Positions 11,018-19,703 of a stretch of DNA of 64,000 bases are shown piece by piece. Under the pieces are notes generated by a model, which was not told where the DNA came from, did no database searches, and was given only the letters and a program-made list of their open reading frames with translations. The DNA lies in NCBI RefSeq assembly GCF_014145675.1, contig NZ_JACGZW010000020.1, forward strand, positions 62,001-126,000, written 5' to 3'. Made by a program: the position numbers and the translations under genes. Each line of letters opens with the position of its first letter. The first letter of the stretch is position 1. The stretch comes from Amycolatopsis dendrobii (GTDB lineage Bacteria; Actinomycetota; Actinomycetes; Mycobacteriales; Pseudonocardiaceae).

Positions 11018-12333
11018 GGTTTCTCCTTGACTACGGCGAGTGCCGCGATGCGCCGGGCGTCGCGTTCGGGGCGGACGAAGAACAACGCGGCCACGCCGCC
11101 CGCCATCATCAGGACTCCGGGAATGGCGAAGGCGGTGGCGAAACCGGCGGCCGGTCCGTCAGCGGCCTCGACCAGCCGACCGGTGACATACGGCGCGAGC
11201 AGCCCGGCGACGGTGACCAGCGCTACGCTGACCGACAGCACCGCACCTCGTTGCGCGGGCGGGCTGATCTCGCTGTTGACGGTCTGTCCGTTGGCGAAAG
11301 TGACGCCGTGGAAGCTGAACGCCACGGCGATCAGGACGATCCGCAGCGTGGGCTGCGTGACAGTCGGCAGCAGCACCATCGCCAATCCCGCCAAGATCAG
11401 CACGCAGCCGCCGAGGATGCCGCGGGCGATCCGGCTGGGCACGCCGAGATGCAGCAGCCACTGGGTGAGCGCGCCGTGCGTGAAGGTCAGGATCAGCCCG
11501 GCCACCCACGGAATCGTCGCGATCGCGGCGGCCTCGCCGGTGCTGTAGCCGAGCGCCATCTCGAGGTAGGACGGCAGCCACGCGACCATCAGCGTGGATG
11601 TCCAGTACGCACCGAACGCGCCCGTGAATCCGCCGAGCCAGGTTCCGGAGAGCAGGATCCGCCGGTACGGCACCCGGCTGGCCGGGAGCGGCGCCGCCCC
11701 GGCCGGTGCGCGGTCGACCGGACCGTCGCGCCCGATCACCAGCCACAGCACGCACCAGACGCAGCCGACCAGGAACATGGCCAGGAACGCCGCGCGCCAG
11801 CCGAAATGGACGATCACCACGGTGAGCAGCGGGGTCGCGATCGCCCCGCCCAGCGCGCCGCCGCCGACGATCAGCGCGCTCGGGATATTGCGCTTGGCGT
11901 TGGGGAACCAGCTGTGGGCCGCGTGGAGAGCCATCGGCTGCGCCGGTCCTTCGGCAGCGCCGAGCGCGATCCGGCTGGCCAGCAGCAGCCCGATCCCGCT
12001 CGCGGCGACCACCGACACCTGGGTCACCGCCCAGATCAGCGCGAGCACCAGCAGGATCCACCGGGTCGAGATCCGGCTCGACGCGAGGCCGACCGCCAGC
12101 GCGCACACGCTGAACAGGAAGAAGAACGAGCTCGACAGCAGTCCGTACTGCGACGGGCTCAGCCCGAACTCGTGCATGATCGGGCGCGCGGCCAGTCCGA
12201 GGACGGTCTTGTCGCCGTAGTTGATCAGCATGAACAGCAGCAGCATGGCGACTACCGACCAGCGGCGCAGCCAGGTGCTCCCCGCGGCGCCGGCCGGCAC
12301 GGCCGAGCGCGGCCGGGTGCCCGCGGGCTTCAT
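11014..12333 (-). CDS. MFS transporter (organic-acid/carboxylate type)
   Basis: Major facilitator of 439 residues with 12 helices. The INYGDKTVLGLA start of helix 1 and the LGAAEGPAQPMALHAAHSWFPNAKR loop region resemble the anion:cation symporter and aromatic-acid branches, so uptake of a carboxylic acid is the likely role. Its ATG overlaps the acyl-CoA dehydrogenase stop by 4 bases and its stop overlaps the hydrolase start. The neighbours activate and oxidise an acyl-CoA, so this carrier probably imports their substrate (inference). Confidence 0.85.
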   Translation of the reverse strand: MKPAGTRPRSAVPAGAAGSTWLRRWSVVAMLLLFMLINYGDKTVLGLAARPIMHEFGLSPSQYGLLSSSFFFLFSVCALAVGLASSRISTRWILLVLALIWAVTQVSVVAASGIGLLLASRIALGAAEGPAQPMALHAAHSWFPNAKRNIPSALIVGGGALGGAIATPLLTVVIVHFGWRAAFLAMFLVGCVWCVLWLVIGRDGPVDRAPAGAAPLPASRVPYRRILLSGTWLGGFTGAFGAYWTSTLMVAWLPSYLEMALGYSTGEAAAIATIPWVAGLILTFTHGALTQWLLHLGVPSRIARGILGGCVLILAGLAMVLLPTVTQPTLRIVLIAVAFSFHGVTFANGQTVNSEISPPAQRGAVLSVSVALVTVAGLLAPYVTGRLVEAADGPAAGFATAFAIPGVLMMAGGVAALFFVRPERDARRIAALAVVKEKP

Positions 12334-13520
12334 CGCCGGGTCCCGGACGGCAGGAGCAGGGCTTTCGCGATGCCGTTCTTCTGGATCTCCGACGAGCCGG
12401 TGAGCACCCGGAACATCCGCAGGCGGCGGAACAGCCACTCCACCTCGGCCCCGCGCACGAGCCCGGCCTTGCCGTGGATCTGCACCGCCTCGTCCGCGAT
12501 GCGGAAGGCGTTCTCCGCGACGAACAGCTTGCACATGAACGCCTCCGTGCTCGGCTTGTTCCCGGAGTCCAGTTCGGACAGTGCGTCGTAGGTCATGGAG
12601 CGGGCCGCGTAGTACGCGGTGGCCATGTCGGCGATCTTGTGCTGGATCGACTGCAGCGCCGCCAGCGGGCCGCCGAACACCTGGCGGGTGCGGGCGAATT
12701 CGATGGTGAGTTCCAGCGCGCGGCGGGCGTGGCCGAGCACCGTCGGGCAGTGCAGCAGCCGGTTGGTGGTGACCCGGCCGAGCCCGATGCGCAGCCCGTC
12801 GCCGACCCGGCCGAGCAGCTGCTCCGGGCCGACATAGCAGTCGTCGAGGACGATGTCCGACTCGATGTGCTGGCCGGACATCGGAACCTCGCCGTCGGCG
12901 ACGGTGCAGCCCGGCGAGTCCAGGTCGACCAGGAAGGCCGAGTAGCTCTCGTCCTCCCCCGCCATCCGGGCGACCAGCACCGAGAAGTCCGCGATCGGAC
13001 CGGCCGAGGAGAACACCTTGTGGCCGCTGATCCGCCAGCCGTCGCCGTCCGGGGTCGCGGTGGTGCGCATGGCCCGCACGTCCGACCCGGCATTGGTTTC
13101 GGTCAGCGAGAAGCAGCACGCCCGTTCCCCGCGAACCACCGGCAGCAGGTATCGCTCGCGCTGTTCCTCGGTAGCTGTCGAGAAGATCGCGCCCGCGCGC
13201 AGCGGGCCGCCCAGGTCGCCGAGCACGCAGTGGTACAGGATCCGGCCGGACGCGCCGACTTCCTCCTTGAGCGCGGCCAGTTCGGTGTACGTCAGGTCGA
13301 GGCCGCCGTACTCGGCGGGCAGGTGGACACCGTAGAAACCCAGCTCGCGGCAGCGTTTCCACACCGGTTCGATCATCGCCCGGGTCAGCGGGGTCTCCGG
13401 GGTCAGCCCGAGCGTGGCCTCGTAGTCGGCGAGCTCGCCGGACAGGTATTCGCGCAGCCGGCCGACGAGCTCCGCGAGCCGCGGGTTGCCGTCGTAAGCC
13501 GGAGTGAGGGTGAAGGACAT
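12330..13520 (-). CDS. Acyl-CoA dehydrogenase family protein
   Basis: FAD enzyme of 396 residues that would form a 2,3-double bond in an acyl-CoA. FAD and substrate motifs are visible: CFSLTETNAGSD near residue 135 and the C-terminal RVLTGSSEIQKNGIAKALL. The residue that aligns with the catalytic Glu of medium-chain enzymes (YEGT) is Thr here (LTGSS), and the alternative helix-G Glu of isovaleryl-CoA-type enzymes also appears absent (GLGRVTTNR). It may be an atypical dehydrogenase or a reductase-like member. ATG at 13520 with a GAGGAGG site; 11 bases after the synthetase stop. Confidence 0.85.
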   Translation of the reverse strand: MSFTLTPAYDGNPRLAELVGRLREYLSGELADYEATLGLTPETPLTRAMIEPVWKRCRELGFYGVHLPAEYGGLDLTYTELAALKEEVGASGRILYHCVLGDLGGPLRAGAIFSTATEEQRERYLLPVVRGERACCFSLTETNAGSDVRAMRTTATPDGDGWRISGHKVFSSAGPIADFSVLVARMAGEDESYSAFLVDLDSPGCTVADGEVPMSGQHIESDIVLDDCYVGPEQLLGRVGDGLRIGLGRVTTNRLLHCPTVLGHARRALELTIEFARTRQVFGGPLAALQSIQHKIADMATAYYAARSMTYDALSELDSGNKPSTEAFMCKLFVAENAFRIADEAVQIHGKAGLVRGAEVEWLFRRLRMFRVLTGSSEIQKNGIAKALLLPSGTRR

Positions 13521-13531
13521 GCCGGGCCTCC

Positions 13532-15076
13532 TCAGTGGACTTTCCGGGCTTCGCCCGCCCAATACCGGTCCCGCACCGCGCGCCGGTCGATCTTGCCGTT
13601 GCGGTTCACCGGGAGTCCGCCGGCGAAGTCCACCGAACGGGGTTTCTTGATCCGCGCCAGCCGTTCCGCGCAGAACTCGATCAGCTCCTCGGCGGTGACG
13701 TCGGAGCGGCGGACGACAACCGCCTTCACCGCTTCGCCCCACTGCTCGTCGGGCACGCCCACCACGCATGCCTCGGAAACGGCGGGATGCTCGTAGAGCA
13801 CGGACTCCACTTCGGTGCAGAAAATGTTGTAACCGCCGGAGATGATCATGTCCTTCTTGCGGTCCACGATGAACAGATAGCCGTCGGCACGGAGGTAGCC
13901 GATGTCGCCGGTGTACACCCAGCCGTCGCGGAACGTCTCCGCGGACAGGTCCGGTTCGTGCCAGTACTCGGTCACGCAGTCCGGACCGCGCACCACCACC
14001 TCGCCGAGCTCCCCGGCGGGCACCGGCTGTCCTTCGTCGTCGACCACCCGGACCTCGGAGTCGAACAGCGGCCGCCCGGCCGAGGACAGCAGCTCCGGGT
14101 CCTTCTCGATCCCACGCACCACGTCGTCGCAGGTCAGCACCGTGACGCCACTGGTGGTCTCGCCCTGCCCGTACCCCTGCATCACCACCGGGCCGAACGC
14201 CGCCACCGCGTCGCGCAAGCGCTGCGGCGACACCGGCGCGCCGCCCACCCGCAGGCAGCGCAGCGAGGACAGGTCAGCGGCGCGGACGGCGGGGTGCGAC
14301 AGCACCATGTTCAGCATCACCGGCACCAGGAACGTCGAGGTGATCCGTTCCTTCTCGACCGCCTCCAGAAACTCCGCCGCACCGAACCGCGGCAGCACCA
14401 CCGCGGTCGCCCCGCGGGAAAAGGCCGCGAGCAAACCCATTCCGGTGGCGTGCGTGATCGGCCCCGCCGCAAGGTACTTCTCCGAGGCGGACGGCGCGCC
14501 CTCCGGGCTCATCAACCGCTTGCGCATGTTCGCCAGCCGGTTTCCGTTCGTCTGCACCGCGGCCTTGAGCTTCCCGGTGGACCCGGACGTGAAGTGCAGG
14601 ACCGCCGGATCCTCCGCGCCCACCTCGACCGCGACCGGCTCCGGCGACCCCGCCGCCAGCACGTCGGCGTAAGACCGGGCCTCCGGGGTGCGGCCGTCGT
14701 AGTCGATCAGCGCGCACGAGGTCCCGGCGGCGGCCTTCTGTGCCGCTTCGGCGTGCTCGGCGTCGACGAGCAGCACTCGCACGTCCGCGTCCGCCAGGAT
14801 GTGCTCGACCTCGCCCGCGGACAGCCGCGCGCTGATCGGCACGCGCAGGAAACCGCCCTTGTAGCAAGCGATCTCGGTCTCCACCAGTTCCGCGCTGTTG
14901 CCGGCGAAGGTGGCGACCGCCTGCCCGGGCTCGACGCCGGACGCGAGCAGCGCGGACGCCAGCCGGTTGGTCCGCTTCTCCAGCTCGCGGTAGGACCACC
15001 GCCGCTCGCCGCACACCAGCGCCTGCTGATCGGGCCAGAACGTGCTGGCACGGGTGACATAGCTGCCCAGGTTCAC
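13532..15076 (-). CDS. Acyl-CoA synthetase (AMP-forming, ANL superfamily)
   Basis: Adenylate-forming ligase of 514 residues that activates a carboxylic acid to its CoA thioester with ATP. The P-loop-like FTSGSTGK lies near residue 165, YGQGET (A5-type) near 300, YTGDIGYLRADGYLFIVDRKKD (A7/A8) near 395, and NRNGKIDRR supplies the C-terminal catalytic Lys. The GTG at 15076 is chosen because GGGAG lies 7 bases upstream; the frame is open further upstream but without ligase character. First gene of the minus-strand operon and transcribed away from a TetR gene that probably controls it. Confidence 0.9.
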   Translation of the reverse strand: MNLGSYVTRASTFWPDQQALVCGERRWSYRELEKRTNRLASALLASGVEPGQAVATFAGNSAELVETEIACYKGGFLRVPISARLSAGEVEHILADADVRVLLVDAEHAEAAQKAAAGTSCALIDYDGRTPEARSYADVLAAGSPEPVAVEVGAEDPAVLHFTSGSTGKLKAAVQTNGNRLANMRKRLMSPEGAPSASEKYLAAGPITHATGMGLLAAFSRGATAVVLPRFGAAEFLEAVEKERITSTFLVPVMLNMVLSHPAVRAADLSSLRCLRVGGAPVSPQRLRDAVAAFGPVVMQGYGQGETTSGVTVLTCDDVVRGIEKDPELLSSAGRPLFDSEVRVVDDEGQPVPAGELGEVVVRGPDCVTEYWHEPDLSAETFRDGWVYTGDIGYLRADGYLFIVDRKKDMIISGGYNIFCTEVESVLYEHPAVSEACVVGVPDEQWGEAVKAVVVRRSDVTAEELIEFCAERLARIKKPRSVDFAGGLPVNRNGKIDRRAVRDRYWAGEARKVH

Positions 15077-15187
15077 GCCGACTCCCTGTTTTCCGTCAGA
15101 TTGACCAATGCTGGACACTTTGTCTATTAACAGTCGCGGTGTCAACAGTTCGCTACACTCGGGCCGGCAACGACCGAAGGGGGCCCC
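15077..15187. promoter_or_regulatory. Divergent promoter region, acyl-CoA operon / TetR
   Basis: 111 bases between two divergent starts, AT-richer than the surroundings at 15099-15155. Candidate plus-strand -10 TACACT lies at 15154-15159. A direct repeat AACAGT occurs at 15129-15134 and 15144-15149, and ttgacc at 15101 could be a -35. No long palindrome is visible, so the TetR operator cannot be assigned. Confidence 0.45.
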
Positions 15188-15820
15188 TTGCCGACCACTG
15201 ACCGACGGACCCGCCGCACGCGCGGCCTGCTCCGCGACGCGCTGGTGTCGCTGGTGCTCGAACGCGGATACGCCAACGTGACGGTGGAGGACATCACCGA
15301 ACGGGCCGACCTCGGCCGCGCGACGTTCTACAGCCACTACCCGGACAAGGACGCGCTGCTGCGGCACGTCGTCGCCGAACTCCAGGAGGAACTGGACGAA
15401 CGGCTGCGCCCGCTGGTCCCGGCGTCCTCGGTGGGCTTCACCGGCAAACCGGCACTCGAGCTGTTCCGGCACGCCCGCGAGAACCGGGATCTTTACCTGC
15501 TCATCCTGCGCGGCGAAGGCGACGGCCGGGCGCTGCGGCAGTTCACCGACGCGCGCATCGACGGGGTCGGCAAGGTGTTCCGGTCCCGGGCCGACCACCA
15601 CGACGTGACACCGCGCATCGACCTCGGCGTGCTGGCCAGGGCATGGGTCGGGGAACAGCTCGCGGTCCTGCGGTGGTGGCTCGAAACCGAGCCCGCGCCG
15701 ATGTCCGCGGAAGAGGCCACCGGGATGTTGCAGAACCTTTCGCTGCGCGGCCGTTACTGGGCCAACGGCTTCGAGGGCGACCCGCCGGATCCCGCGCCTA
15801 CCGGGCCGGAGTCCCCATAG
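15188..15820 (+). CDS. TetR family transcriptional regulator
   Basis: Repressor-type protein of 210 residues. The N-terminal helix-turn-helix is clear (VEDITERADLGRATFYSHYPDKDALL, residues about 37-62 in two parts), and the C-terminal ligand domain is divergent as usual. The TTG start follows a GGGGG site. It is divergent from the acyl-CoA synthetase operon, which it most likely represses in answer to an acyl-CoA or free acid (inference from position). Its last 23 bases overlap the convergent WYL gene. Confidence 0.9.
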   Translation: MPTTDRRTRRTRGLLRDALVSLVLERGYANVTVEDITERADLGRATFYSHYPDKDALLRHVVAELQEELDERLRPLVPASSVGFTGKPALELFRHARENRDLYLLILRGEGDGRALRQFTDARIDGVGKVFRSRADHHDVTPRIDLGVLARAWVGEQLAVLRWWLETEPAPMSAEEATGMLQNLSLRGRYWANGFEGDPPDPAPTGPESP

Positions 15821-16808
15821 CGGCCCATCGCCGGGCGAGTTCTCCGCACGCGGCAACGAGTTCAGCCGGACGGACGTCAGTCAGATCGGCGTCGAAAGTG
15901 GCGAGGATGCCCGCGATCCCGGCCCAGGACCACGCCCCGAGCGTAAGCCGGCAATGGTCGGCGTCGAGGTCTTCCACCACCGAACCGCCCGGAGCCCAGC
16001 GCGCCACGACGGCCGCGGGCAGGGCGAGCCGGGCGGATCCGGTGCACGGCCACTGCGCGGGGGTGTCCCCGCGGTCGTGGGTGCTCATCACGAACTGCGC
16101 GAGATCGTCGGCAGGCAGTGCGCGGACCGGGAACTGCTGCGTGGTCGGGCGAACCTTCAGCCGGTCGACCCGCCGCACCCGCCATTTCCGCTCCGTCCGG
16201 TCGTACGCGACCAGATACCACCGGGAAGCCCAGACGACCAGATGGTGCGGCTCGATCCGATGTGCGGCCTCGAAGTCGGCGTCGCCGGGTTCGGCGCGGG
16301 TGCCGTCCGGACGCAGGGTCTCGGCGACCAGCACCTGCCGGTGCCGCACGGCGGTTCCGACCGCGGTGAGCGCAGCGGGGTCGATCGGCGGTCCAGGAAA
16401 TTCCCAGTAGTTCCGCAGCCGGGTCAGGCGCAGGGATTCCATCGACGCCCGCAGCGCGGGAGGCATGACCTGGTGCAGGGTCGCCATTGCGCGCGAAGCG
16501 TCGTCGCCCAATCCGAACATCGTGCCGGGCGCGGTCTGCAGCGCCACCGCCACTGCGAGGGCTTGGTCGTGGTCGAACAGCAATGGCGGCAACGTGTTTC
16601 CCGCCGCGAGGCGATAGCCGCCGTCCGGACCGCGGACGGTGGCGATCGAGTAGTCGAGCCCGCGCAGGGTCTCGATGTCGCGGCGGACGGTGCGTTCGCT
16701 GGCCTCGAGCCGGGCGGCGAGTTCGCGCAGCGGCCACACCCGTCCGGAGCCGAGCAGGGACAGCAGCCGGAGGGCCCGGTGCGAGGTGTTCGCCACGGGT
16801 TCCATCAT
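15798..16808 (-). CDS. WYL-domain DeoR-type transcriptional regulator
   Basis: Protein of 336 residues with an N-terminal winged helix (RELAARLEASERTVRRDIETLRG split over residues about 28-50) and a WYL domain whose signature WYLVAYDRTERKWRVRR lies near residue 200. The C-terminal WCX-like segment is present. WYL proteins sense small molecules or nucleic-acid ligands and repress or activate nearby genes. It is divergent from an FAD monooxygenase with 74 bases between the starts, so it probably controls that gene. Confidence 0.9.
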   Translation of the reverse strand: MMEPVANTSHRALRLLSLLGSGRVWPLRELAARLEASERTVRRDIETLRGLDYSIATVRGPDGGYRLAAGNTLPPLLFDHDQALAVAVALQTAPGTMFGLGDDASRAMATLHQVMPPALRASMESLRLTRLRNYWEFPGPPIDPAALTAVGTAVRHRQVLVAETLRPDGTRAEPGDADFEAAHRIEPHHLVVWASRWYLVAYDRTERKWRVRRVDRLKVRPTTQQFPVRALPADDLAQFVMSTHDRGDTPAQWPCTGSARLALPAAVVARWAPGGSVVEDLDADHCRLTLGAWSWAGIAGILATFDADLTDVRPAELVAACGELARRWAAMGTPAR

Positions 16809-16882
16809 GTACTGGCCACTCGATGTCCACTACCCGGGGCAAGGTGGGCTCCGTTCGGGACAGAGCGGAAGGACAGTCAGAC
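16809..16882. promoter_or_regulatory. Divergent promoter region, WYL regulator / FAD monooxygenase
   Basis: 74 bases separate the two divergent starts. The plus-strand gene has a GGAAGGA ribosome site near 16868. I see no clear palindrome; both promoters must lie here. Confidence 0.4.
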
Positions 16883-18097
16883 ATGCGGGTGGTTGTAGTC
16901 GGCGGCGGAATCGGCGGGCTGGCACTGGGTGCGGGATTGCGCGGCCGGGGATTCGAGGTGTCGGTGTTCGACCGCGACACCGACGTGACCGCGACCGGCG
17001 GTTACCACATCACGCTGGACGACCGGGCGCAGTCGGCGCTCGCGGAACTGGTGGAACCGAAAATCATGCAGCGGTTGCTAGCCTCGGGTTCGGCACTGCG
17101 GCTGCGCGAACGCGACGCGTTCTGGGACCGCCGCGGCCGGCTCCTCGGCCGCGGACCCGACCTGAGCGGCAGCGGAAGCGTGGACGTCGACCGGATCACC
17201 CTGCGCACCCTGCTGGCCGAAGCCGTCGGTGACGACCTGCACCTCGGCCGCGCCGTCTCCGGCGTCAGCGCGGACGGTCCCCAGGTTCTCTTCTCCGACG
17301 GTGCACCGATCTCGGCCGATCTGGTGGTCGGCGCGGACGGCGCCCACTCCGTAGTCGCCCGCCATCTGGCAGGCGGCCCGACCAACCGTCCGGCAGGCAT
17401 CATCGGCTTCTCCGGCCGTACCCTCCGCCGCGACCTCAGCCAGCCCGAGCAGCAACGACTGCGATCCCGCTCCGGCACCGCCATCGCACCGCACGGAGCC
17501 GCCCTGTACGTCGGTTTCCTCGACCCAGTCGGCAATGCCGCACTCGACGCCCCCGAACTCCGGATGTCCGTCACCACCGGCCCGACCTACATCTGGGGCG
17601 CGATGCTTCCCGAATCCGCCGCGACCGGCGCCCTCCGCACCCTCCGCGGCGGCGAACTGCAGGCCGCGATCCTGGCTGCCTTCCGCAAGCGACGCTGGGC
17701 GGAGCACACCCTCGAGGTCATCGCCAAGGCTGATCCGCAGAGCGTCGCCGCTTTCCGCTTCAACGCCGCCTCCACCCGCGCGGCTGATCTCGCACCGTGG
17801 CCCGCCGGCCGGATCACCGCCCTCGGCGACGCCGTCCACGCCACCCCGCCCACGGCGGGCATGGGCGCGGGCGCAGCGATTCGTGACGCGGCGAGCCTGG
17901 TGCGGCACCTGTCCGAAGACGGCAGCACCGCGGCCGTCGGACGGTTCGAAGCCGAGATGCGCCAGCGCGGCAGCGAGGTCTTGACGTTGGCGATGAAGAC
18001 CGTTCGGTGGATTCTCGCTACCGACACCGGGTTTGGAGCCGCGGCCACCGCCGCGGCCACACCGGTCCTGGCAGCGGCGGTTCGGCTGCGTCGCTGA
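16883..18097 (+). CDS. FAD-dependent monooxygenase (PHBH-like)
   Basis: Flavoprotein hydroxylase of 404 residues in the p-hydroxybenzoate hydroxylase group. The GxGxxG dinucleotide motif VVVGGGIGGLALG is at the N-terminus, the DG motif VVGADGAHSVVARHLAG lies near residue 150, and the GD motif RITALGDAVHATPPTAGMG near 310. The GGYHITLDDRA segment near residue 40 and the overall pattern resemble TetX/aklavinone hydroxylase-like enzymes that oxidise aromatic or polyketide substrates and can inactivate drugs. The substrate is unknown. Opposite a WYL regulator and closed by a hairpin at 18103. Confidence 0.88.
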   Translation: MRVVVVGGGIGGLALGAGLRGRGFEVSVFDRDTDVTATGGYHITLDDRAQSALAELVEPKIMQRLLASGSALRLRERDAFWDRRGRLLGRGPDLSGSGSVDVDRITLRTLLAEAVGDDLHLGRAVSGVSADGPQVLFSDGAPISADLVVGADGAHSVVARHLAGGPTNRPAGIIGFSGRTLRRDLSQPEQQRLRSRSGTAIAPHGAALYVGFLDPVGNAALDAPELRMSVTTGPTYIWGAMLPESAATGALRTLRGGELQAAILAAFRKRRWAEHTLEVIAKADPQSVAAFRFNAASTRAADLAPWPAGRITALGDAVHATPPTAGMGAGAAIRDAASLVRHLSEDGSTAAVGRFEAEMRQRGSEVLTLAMKTVRWILATDTGFGAAATAAATPVLAAAVRLRR

Positions 18098-18102
18098 CTT
18101 GA

Positions 18103-18147
18103 CGGGCAGAGCCGGGAGACACCGCGTGGATTCGCGTGCTCTGCCCG
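18103..18147. terminator. Hairpin after the FAD monooxygenase
   Basis: Perfect 10-bp arms cgggcagagc (18103-18112) and its complement (18138-18147) with a 25-base loop, five bases after the monooxygenase stop and 80 bases beyond the convergent gene ending at 18228. Candidate bidirectional terminator. Confidence 0.55.
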
Positions 18148-18227
18148 ATCCAGGCCGCCGCAACGGCCTGTGCGCATCGCGATAACTGTCCGCCGCCGAG
18201 CGGAGCCGGCTCACGTACCGCGGCAGG

Positions 18228-18737
18228 TCAGCCCTGAGCCTCGCGAAGGATTCGCACCGCTTTCGGGCCGACGCCGTGCAGCGCGAGGAGTTCGGCGTCG
18301 GTCCGCTCGGCAGTGTGCGCGAGGGTCGTGATCCCGGCCGCGTGGAGGGCGCGCGTGGCCGGGCTCCCGATCGCCCTCGGCAGGTCGCCGACTTCTCCCG
18401 CGACCGCCGTGCCCGCCGCGGCTACCGGGGCGGCTAGCCGCTTCGGCGCGCGGGCCAGCCACGCCCGCCGTACCCAGTGGTTCAGCTGCTGTCCGTCGAG
18501 ATCCCCGATCGGCAGCCGCACCCCGGCGCGGGCGACCCGGCGCGCAGTCGGGTGTTCGGCGCGCAGGTCGTCCGCGTCGGGCCCGGTCATCCGGAGCACG
18601 ACCTGCCGATCCGGGCGCAGGGCGGCGAATTCCTTGCCCCGCACGGCGAACGCGACCGTGCCGTCGACGGTCAGCTCGGCCGTTTCCGGGTAGGACAGGG
18701 CAGTTCTGCGGAGCTGGGCCAAGGTCGTCACCAGCAC
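18228..18737 (-). CDS. MmcQ/YjbR-like protein fused to a helix-hairpin-helix domain
   Basis: 169-residue protein. Residues about 1-95 resemble the MmcQ/YjbR DNA-binding-like fold (YPETAELTVDGTVAFAVRGKEF and the DGQQLNHWVRRAW end). Residues about 118-169 form a helix-hairpin-helix unit (LHAAGITTLAHTAERTDAELLALHGVGPKAVRIL) like those in DNA-repair and ligase proteins. The pairing suggests non-specific nucleic-acid binding. The start is GTG; no strong ribosome site is visible, so MTTLAQL a few codons later is possible. It lies 30 bases downstream of the alpha/beta hydrolase and is probably co-transcribed. Confidence 0.75.
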   Translation of the reverse strand: MLVTTLAQLRRTALSYPETAELTVDGTVAFAVRGKEFAALRPDRQVVLRMTGPDADDLRAEHPTARRVARAGVRLPIGDLDGQQLNHWVRRAWLARAPKRLAAPVAAAGTAVAGEVGDLPRAIGSPATRALHAAGITTLAHTAERTDAELLALHGVGPKAVRILREAQG

Positions 18738-18767
18738 AGGCTGGCACGGACGCGGCCGTTTCGCCGG

Positions 18768-19499
18768 TCAGGCCGCGTCCGGCGCGCCGAGGAAGTCGAG
18801 CACGGCCTCGCGCAGTTCCACTCCGACGAGCGCGCCGCGGTGATCGCCCGCGACGTGCCGCATCCGCGCGCCCGGCACCTGCGCTGCCAGCTCTTCGATG
18901 CCGTGCGCCATCAGGTCTTCCCGTCCGGCGAGGAACAGCGTCGGGACGGCCGGGACGCCCGCGCTCGGATCGAACGGCTCGGCCGCCAGGCCCTCGACGA
19001 GGTTCAGCAGCGACTCCGCGTCCCCCGCGCTCGCCATGGCGGCGATCGCACCGGTGAGCGGATCAGCGGGCGACGGTCCGCCTCGGACAGCCGCTCGTGC
19101 GGCGGCGAGATCGACCGCGGCGAACGGTTCCCGCGGGCTCAGCCCGCCGAGAACGAGGCGGCGCACCGAAGTCCGGGGATGCCGGGCGAGATCCCAGGCG
19201 AGCCGCGCGCCGAGCGAGTAGCCGACGACGTCGACCTCCTCCGTGCCCGCGCATTCGGCCAGCGCGTCCACGACCCGGGCGGCGGTGACCTCGCCGGCCT
19301 CGGCGACCTTCGGACCGCCCGCGTGGCCGGGCAGGTGCACCACGATCGTCTCCCGTCCCGCGGCCGCCAGCGGGTCGGCCCAGCACTCGGCGGGCCAGTC
19401 CGCCGCTGCCGAAGACGCGAAACCGTGAATCAGCACGACCGGAGGCCCGGCGGCGGGACGGGAGGACAGCGTGCGGGTGACCGGGAACGCGGTTGTCAT
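18768..19499 (-). CDS. Alpha/beta hydrolase
   Basis: 243-residue alpha/beta-fold hydrolase. The oxyanion loop is VVLIHGFASS, the nucleophile elbow GYSLG near residue 95, and the acid and His are probably in LAGREDLMAHG and HVAGDHRGALVG. The proline/MhpC-like short form suggests an esterase or C-C hydrolase; the substrate is unknown. The frame is open for 52 more codons upstream, but the ATG at 19499 starts the conserved part and a promoter -10 sits just upstream of it, so the mRNA is probably leaderless. Confidence 0.85.
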   Translation of the reverse strand: MTTAFPVTRTLSSRPAAGPPVVLIHGFASSAAADWPAECWADPLAAAGRETIVVHLPGHAGGPKVAEAGEVTAARVVDALAECAGTEEVDVVGYSLGARLAWDLARHPRTSVRRLVLGGLSPREPFAAVDLAAARAAVRGGPSPADPLTGAIAAMASAGDAESLLNLVEGLAAEPFDPSAGVPAVPTLFLAGREDLMAHGIEELAAQVPGARMRHVAGDHRGALVGVELREAVLDFLGAPDAA

Positions 19500-19505
19500 T
19501 CTCCA

Positions 19506-19535
19506 AGCGTAGACAAAACCTCGCGTCTGGTCCAG
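19506..19535 (-). promoter_or_regulatory. Leaderless promoter of the alpha/beta hydrolase
   Basis: On the minus strand a -35-like CTGGAC (19535-19530) and -10 TACGCT (19511-19506) are 18 bases apart. The -10 ends 6 bases before the ATG at 19499, so transcription would start at the A of the start codon. GTCTACG in this promoter also matches one half of the operator shared by the 30-35 kb genes. Confidence 0.45.
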
Positions 19536-19703
19536 GACGACGCCACGCGGAGCACGCGCACGGACCGGAATCCCGCCGAACGGCCGGGAAAAGGCCGCAC
19601 ACCGGCTGATCCCGGCGGGAATTCCGGCACGCGCGCCTCCGAGATCCGGTGGCATTTCCGCCGGACTCGCCGCTCCGGCGAAGCCCCGGCCCGGAGCCGC
19701 CGC

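Noticed and set aside
9837..11548. Continuation of the DUF998 frame for about 570 codons on the plus strand
   Set aside because: It is antisense to two well-supported minus-strand genes and its translation is Arg/Gly/Asp-rich without family similarity. It is kept only as a missing-stop observation.
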